A stretch of DNA of 26,607 bases from CAZLMW01 sp964560875 (lineage in GTDB: Bacteria > Myxococcota_A > UBA9042): the NCBI GenBank assembly GCA_964560875.1, contig CAZLMW010000113.1, positions 1 to 26,607 on the forward strand. The letters run 5' to 3'. This document shows, piece after piece, positions 23,564-26,607 of this stretch. The notes under the pieces were generated by a model, which saw only the letters and a program-made list of their open reading frames with translations, ran no database searches and was not told the origin of the DNA. Position 1 is the first letter of the stretch. Each line of letters opens with the position of its first letter. A program made the translations under genes and the position numbers.

Positions 23564-24351
23564 CACACGCCAACGCCGGGCATCTGCACGGCTGCCGCCG
23601 CCAGCAAGTCACGCGTGGCCTGGCTCCGCGGTGCTGACCACATCGCATCGATCGGCCCGTGTTCGACCACCCGCCCCTCGTGCATGACGATCGCTTCATC
23701 CGCCACCGCGCGCGCCACATCGAAGTCGTGGGTTACCAGCAGCAACCCGCACCCCTCGTCCACAGCGACTTTCCGCAAGACCCCGGCCACGGTCTGGGCC
23801 AGCACGGGGTCGAGCGAACTCGTGGGTTCATCTGCAACGAGCAACGACGGCTTCGTGACGATGGCAAGCGCGATCCCGACTCGCTGTCGTTGGCCTCCGG
23901 AGAGCTGGTGAGCGAACGCGTGCATGCTTGCTCGCGCACCATCCAGTCCGGCACGTTCGAGGGCCTGATGCGCCGAGTTCCGCGCGTCCTCGCGGGACAT
24001 ATCGTAGTGGGTACGGACACTCTCCACGAGCGCGTTGCCGATGCGCTGCAACGGGTCGAGAGTCGCCAGCGGATCCTGCCAGATCATCGACACGTGTCGT
24101 CCGCGCACCGACCGCATGGAGGACTCGGTGGCGCTCAGCATGTCGAGATCGGCGACAACGAATCGCTCCGCACGTACCTCGGCGCCGATGCAGAGGCCGA
24201 GCAGCGCTTTGCCCAATGTGGATTTGCCCGAGCCGCTGCGTCCAACGATCGCGATGCGCTGGCCGGGACGGACGGTCAGCGAGACGTCTTCAACGCCGCC
24301 GCCATCGGGCCATCGAACGTGCAGGCCCTGTGCTTCAACCAGCGTGTTCAG
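23563..24351 (-). CDS. ABC transporter ATP-binding protein, OppD/DppD type, probable CTG start
   Basis: A 262-residue ATPase of the peptide importer class. Walker A is GRSGSGKST (residues 37-45), the Q-loop is in MIWQDPLATLDP, the signature is LSGGQRQRVGIALAI, Walker B is LLVADEPTSSLD and the switch is LLVTHDFD. The first ATG/GTG/TTG in frame is a TTG at 24216, inside Walker A, which would destroy the ATP site. Reading back, the typical N-terminus LVEAQGLHVRW is complete only if translation starts at CTG 24351, which overlaps the LON gene TGA as CTGA. I therefore place the start there by coupling. A sequencing error turning ATGA into CTGA is the other explanation. The second ATPase follows with a TGATG overlap, so the pair probably forms a heterodimer. 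Confidence 0.82.
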   Translation of the reverse strand: MNTLVEAQGLHVRWPDGGGVEDVSLTVRPGQRIAIVGRSGSGKSTLGKALLGLCIGAEVRAERFVVADLDMLSATESSMRSVRGRHVSMIWQDPLATLDPLQRIGNALVESVRTHYDMSREDARNSAHQALERAGLDGARASMHAFAHQLSGGQRQRVGIALAIVTKPSLLVADEPTSSLDPVLAQTVAGVLRKVAVDEGCGLLLVTHDFDVARAVADEAIVMHEGRVVEHGPIDAMWSAPRSQATRDLLAAAAVQMPGVGV

Positions 24352-25031
24352 TTCACGATCGCCGGATCGATCCTCTCGGACAGCTCGGAATTGTCGGTCG
24401 CGCGAAGCAGCAGGTCGCCAGCCAGATCGGTCAGACGCTCGGCGCGATCGGTGACGTCGGTCACCTCGAGCAGCGATTGCCGGGTCAGCGGATCGGTCGC
24501 CAGCACGTGGGCGAGTCGATTGGTCAGGATGTCGTGTTTGCGGGTCTTGTTGAGCACGTTGGCCAGCACCGCGCCATGTTCACCGAGGTGCAGGATGAGG
24601 CCGCGAACGCACGACACGAGTCTCGCCACGGCTTCGGCCCTCGGGCCGTCATGACCGAATTCATCGTCAAGCGTCTCGACCTGCGCGGTTCGAAACGGCT
24701 TGAGCTGGTGAATCGTGTGGATGTGAACCCGCGCCAGGCAATGCAGCTGCAGGTTGTAGCGGCCATCGGGCAGCCGCTCGTCGTTGATAATCTTGCACAG
24801 CGACCCGATCTCATGGACCGGCGGCGACCCGTAGTAGTCGTCTTCCCAGCCGTCTTTGAGCCCGACGAGCACGAGCAGACGATGCGTTGAAAGCGACTCG
24901 GCGACCATCATCCTGTAGCGGGGCTCGAAGACGTGCAGCCGTGTCACCAAGTGCGGAAACATGGCGAAATTGGGCAGCGGAAAAACGGGCAGCGACTCGT
25001 ATTCACGGTCGACCAGGGGTACGCGGTGCAT
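24348..25031 (-). CDS. LON substrate-binding domain protein (stand-alone)
   Basis: A 227-residue cytoplasmic protein consisting of the LON N-terminal substrate-binding domain (PF02190) without the AAA ATPase or Ser-Lys protease parts. Its N-terminus PVFPLPNFAMFPHLVTRL, then HVFEPRYRMMVAES, is the domain hallmark; EIGSLCKIINDERLPDGRYN is the second conserved block. The C-terminal 100 residues are helical. Length matches stand-alone LON-domain proteins of bacteria, whose role is not established. The start at ATG 25031 is firm, with GGAGG 7 nt upstream. A promoter-like pair lies about 50 nt further upstream, so this is probably the first gene of the operon that continues into the two ATPases. 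Confidence 0.9.
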   Translation of the reverse strand: MHRVPLVDREYESLPVFPLPNFAMFPHLVTRLHVFEPRYRMMVAESLSTHRLLVLVGLKDGWEDDYYGSPPVHEIGSLCKIINDERLPDGRYNLQLHCLARVHIHTIHQLKPFRTAQVETLDDEFGHDGPRAEAVARLVSCVRGLILHLGEHGAVLANVLNKTRKHDILTNRLAHVLATDPLTRQSLLEVTDVTDRAERLTDLAGDLLLRATDNSELSERIDPAIVN

Positions 25032-25079
25032 CGCGACGCCTCCAAAGCAGCGACCAAGCGGCAGGCTGGCCGTGCAGAG

Positions 25080-25107
25080 AAGATACGAGCAGCCCGAATC
25101 GGTGCAA
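25080..25107 (-). promoter_or_regulatory. Putative sigma-70-type promoter of the LON-ABC operon
   Basis: On the minus strand TTGCAC (25107-25102), a 16-bp spacer and TATCTT (25085-25080) lie in the 98-bp gap between the deaminase-like gene and the LON-domain gene. The predicted leader is about 40 nt and contains the GGAGG site. Confidence 0.48.
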
Positions 25108-25129
25108 GGAAAACGCAGACCCGAGGTAG

Positions 25130-26143
25130 CTACACGCTATACCCGTCGTCGGTGGCGCCCTGCACGAGGCGGGGACGATGGCGCCAGTTTTCAACGGCGC
25201 GGGCGAGGGTGAACCGCAGTCTGGGCTCGATGAAACCGGCCTCGATTGCGCGCAGCGTGTTGTTTCGGAGTCGGTCGAGCCGCCAGCCCAAGGCGACAGA
25301 CAATGCCTCGTATTCGCCCGTGAGATCACCGCCCCACAACCCGGGCGCCCCGCTCGCGAACGTCACCGACAGCCCGCGGTCGTGCATGTCTGCGATGGGG
25401 TGCCGCTTGTAGGAGCGCACGCGGCCCGCTTTGACTTCGACTGTTGGCGTCACGACAAACGGCGTGCGCCGCGCCCGCAAGGTGGTGAGCGCCTCGGTTC
25501 TTTTGAGGATGCCCAAGCCATGCATCACACGGCTCGCGTTGAGCTCAAGCGCGTCGGGCATGGCCTTGGAACCGGCCTCGAGACCGGCCGAGATCACCAG
25601 CGCAATAGCGCGCTCCTTCACCCATTCGGCGAGCTCCACTTGCTTTTTCTTGAGCTTCTTTTCGGGCCCCACGAACGCAATGCCCACGACCCGCTTGCTG
25701 GCCTCTACCGCCGCCTCGACAGCCTCGCGATATGCGCCGATGTCGGCGTTGCGAGGCACCTCGAGGATGTAGCCAAACGAGATGAGCGCGTCGGGGTCCT
25801 CGTCCGTCATGATCTCGTGCCCGAGTTCGATCGCTTCGAGCTGCTCGCCAATGGCCACGGGGCTGGCAAGGGGATCGATATGGAACTCGGCGTGCACCAC
25901 GCTCTTGATCACCAACATCTCCATGATGGTCTGGGCAGCGTGTTGGAAATGGTCGGGCGACGTGTACAAGCCGCGCACGTAGGTCAGCGCCTCACGCAGC
26001 GATGCGAGGTCGGTGAACTTGCGGATCTTGTCGATCCCAGCCGCGGCGTCGCCAGCCATTTTGTCGAGCTCGGAACGCTCGAGGGACGACGCGAAATCGC
26101 GGGTTAGGTCGACCTTGGGAAGGTCAGCGATGACGGTGCTCAT
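25130..26143 (-). CDS. Adenosine deaminase-fold protein, probably catalytically inactive
   Basis: A 337-residue protein that follows the adenosine/AMP deaminase layout (PF00962) throughout but lacks its active site. LPKVDLTRDFASS (8-20) occupies the place of the usual PKxELHxHL, so both zinc histidines are gone (T14-R15-D16). SAGLEAGS near residue 187 stands where HAGE gives a zinc His and the catalytic Glu. SGAP near 264 replaces the TDDP aspartates. RVMHG (RIGHG in the family), KRHPI and GEYEAL are kept, as is the ending RNNTLRAIEAGFI. AEFHIDPLASP matches the usual YxExRxxP strand. It begins 6 nt after the deoxynucleoside kinase stop, so it probably belongs to the same operon. It may bind a nucleoside, regulate the kinase, or have another activity. 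Fold assignment is from motif order only. Confidence 0.75.
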   Translation of the reverse strand: MSTVIADLPKVDLTRDFASSLERSELDKMAGDAAAGIDKIRKFTDLASLREALTYVRGLYTSPDHFQHAAQTIMEMLVIKSVVHAEFHIDPLASPVAIGEQLEAIELGHEIMTDEDPDALISFGYILEVPRNADIGAYREAVEAAVEASKRVVGIAFVGPEKKLKKKQVELAEWVKERAIALVISAGLEAGSKAMPDALELNASRVMHGLGILKRTEALTTLRARRTPFVVTPTVEVKAGRVRSYKRHPIADMHDRGLSVTFASGAPGLWGGDLTGEYEALSVALGWRLDRLRNNTLRAIEAGFIEPRLRFTLARAVENWRHRPRLVQGATDDGYSV

Positions 26144-26149
26144 TGCGAC

Positions 26150-26607
26150 TCACAGGTGGGCTTCACGGAGGAAGCTGGAGTTCATGTATTCGCGGCGGAT
26201 GACGTCGGCCATCTCTTCGACATCTCGGAACTCTTCCCAGCTCACGCGGATGGTCGGCACGCGCTTGCTGATGTCGTGAACGAACTCTTCGTACGCTTCG
26301 TAGAGGCCGCGGAGGTACTCGATGCTCACGGTTGATTCGACGTCGCGGTTGCGCATCTTGATGCGTTCGAGGCTCTTTTCCGGCCCGACATCGAGGTAGA
26401 TGATGGCGCTGGGGCGACACATAAAGTTGGCCATGTGCCGAAACAACGAGACATACGTGTTGTAGTCGCGCTCTTCCATCAGGCCGGCAGAAACCAGCGT
26501 CTTGGCGAAGATCGGGTCTTCGTAGATGGTGCGGTCTTGGATCGCCGGCCGCCCGCGCCAGATGATCTCCTGGTGCTGCTGGAAGCGGCGGTTGAGCAGG
26601 TAGATCT
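26150..26607 (-). CDS. Deoxynucleoside kinase (dNK family), C-terminal part
   Basis: The 5' end lies beyond the window; 152 codons are visible. Members phosphorylate deoxyribonucleosides (dA, dG, dC or T) with ATP for nucleotide salvage. IWRGRPAIQDRTIYEDPIF contains the conserved DR-S/T motif that binds the phosphates and magnesium. RPSAIIYLDVGPEKSLERI is the strand and helix before the LID, and KMRNRDVE is the LID region with its arginines. EYLRGLYEAYEEFVHD follows, as in the family. The P-loop is outside the window. The deaminase-fold gene follows 6 nt downstream. Which deoxynucleoside it uses cannot be told from this part. Confidence 0.9.
   Translation of the reverse strand, partial: IYLLNRRFQQHQEIIWRGRPAIQDRTIYEDPIFAKTLVSAGLMEERDYNTYVSLFRHMANFMCRPSAIIYLDVGPEKSLERIKMRNRDVESTVSIEYLRGLYEAYEEFVHDISKRVPTIRVSWEEFRDVEEMADVIRREYMNSSFLREAHL

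Noticed and set aside
25178..26107. Plus-strand open frame of about 309 codons
   Set aside because: Antisense to the deaminase-fold gene, which fits the neighbouring minus-strand operon and has family motifs.
1..26607. tRNA, rRNA, transposase or integrase genes
   Set aside because: None was recognised on either strand; composition and gene order give no clear sign of a mobile element.

Overview
This is a high-GC, gene-dense bacterial window, most likely from a Myxococcota (former Deltaproteobacteria) genome. The indications are a Hanks-type Ser/Thr kinase with a PEGA domain, paired TPR/hairpin membrane proteins, large Cys-rich secreted proteins, a MYXO-CTERM-like C-terminal anchor, an FGE-fold lipoprotein and a CxxxY-type CcmE of the delta-proteobacterial kind. 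One 100-N block (20301-20400) shows it is a draft scaffold.

Layout. 1-5159: a possible gene tail, then pyruvate phosphate dikinase (ppdK) and a secreted MORN/YwqK-repeat protein on +, converging on a eukaryotic-type glutamine synthetase (GSII) on -. 5160-7398: a small membrane/zinc-ribbon gene broken by an apparent one-base frameshift, D-Ala-D-Ala ligase (ddl), and a 365-bp region with no gene. 7399-10285: a small beta-rich orphan protein, a secreted Lys-rich unknown protein (-), and a small hydrophobic ORF overlapping the start of an eight-helix membrane protein (+). 10334-21788: an envelope cluster on +, consisting of TPR/hairpin protein A, the Ser/Thr kinase, TPR/hairpin protein B, a 1280-residue Cys-rich lipoprotein ending in an FGE-like domain, and a Cys-rich M23 peptidase with a C-terminal membrane anchor. 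21831-22355: ccmE. 22371-25031 (-): an operon of LON-domain protein, two OppD/OppF-type ATPases and a small membrane protein, joined by stop/start overlaps. 25130-26607 (-): a deoxynucleoside kinase (cut by the window edge) followed 6 nt later by an adenosine-deaminase-fold protein that has lost most of its metal and catalytic residues.

How they may work together. The most distinctive part is the 10.3-21.8 kb envelope cluster. A transmembrane kinase sits between two paralogous TPR/double-TM proteins. One of these carries the same six-Cys module that is repeated at least twelve times in the M23 surface peptidase. This suggests a signalling and cell-surface or peptidoglycan-remodelling system, but the link is inferred from gene order and the shared module only. 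The LON-ABC-ABC-TM operon lacks permeases and binding protein, so its role is open. The main other points are the apparent deaminase pseudo-enzyme beside a nucleoside kinase, the likely CTG start in the first ABC gene, the CxxxY CcmE, and two dyad/hairpin leaders (upstream of the GSII gene and of the 7857-9017 gene).
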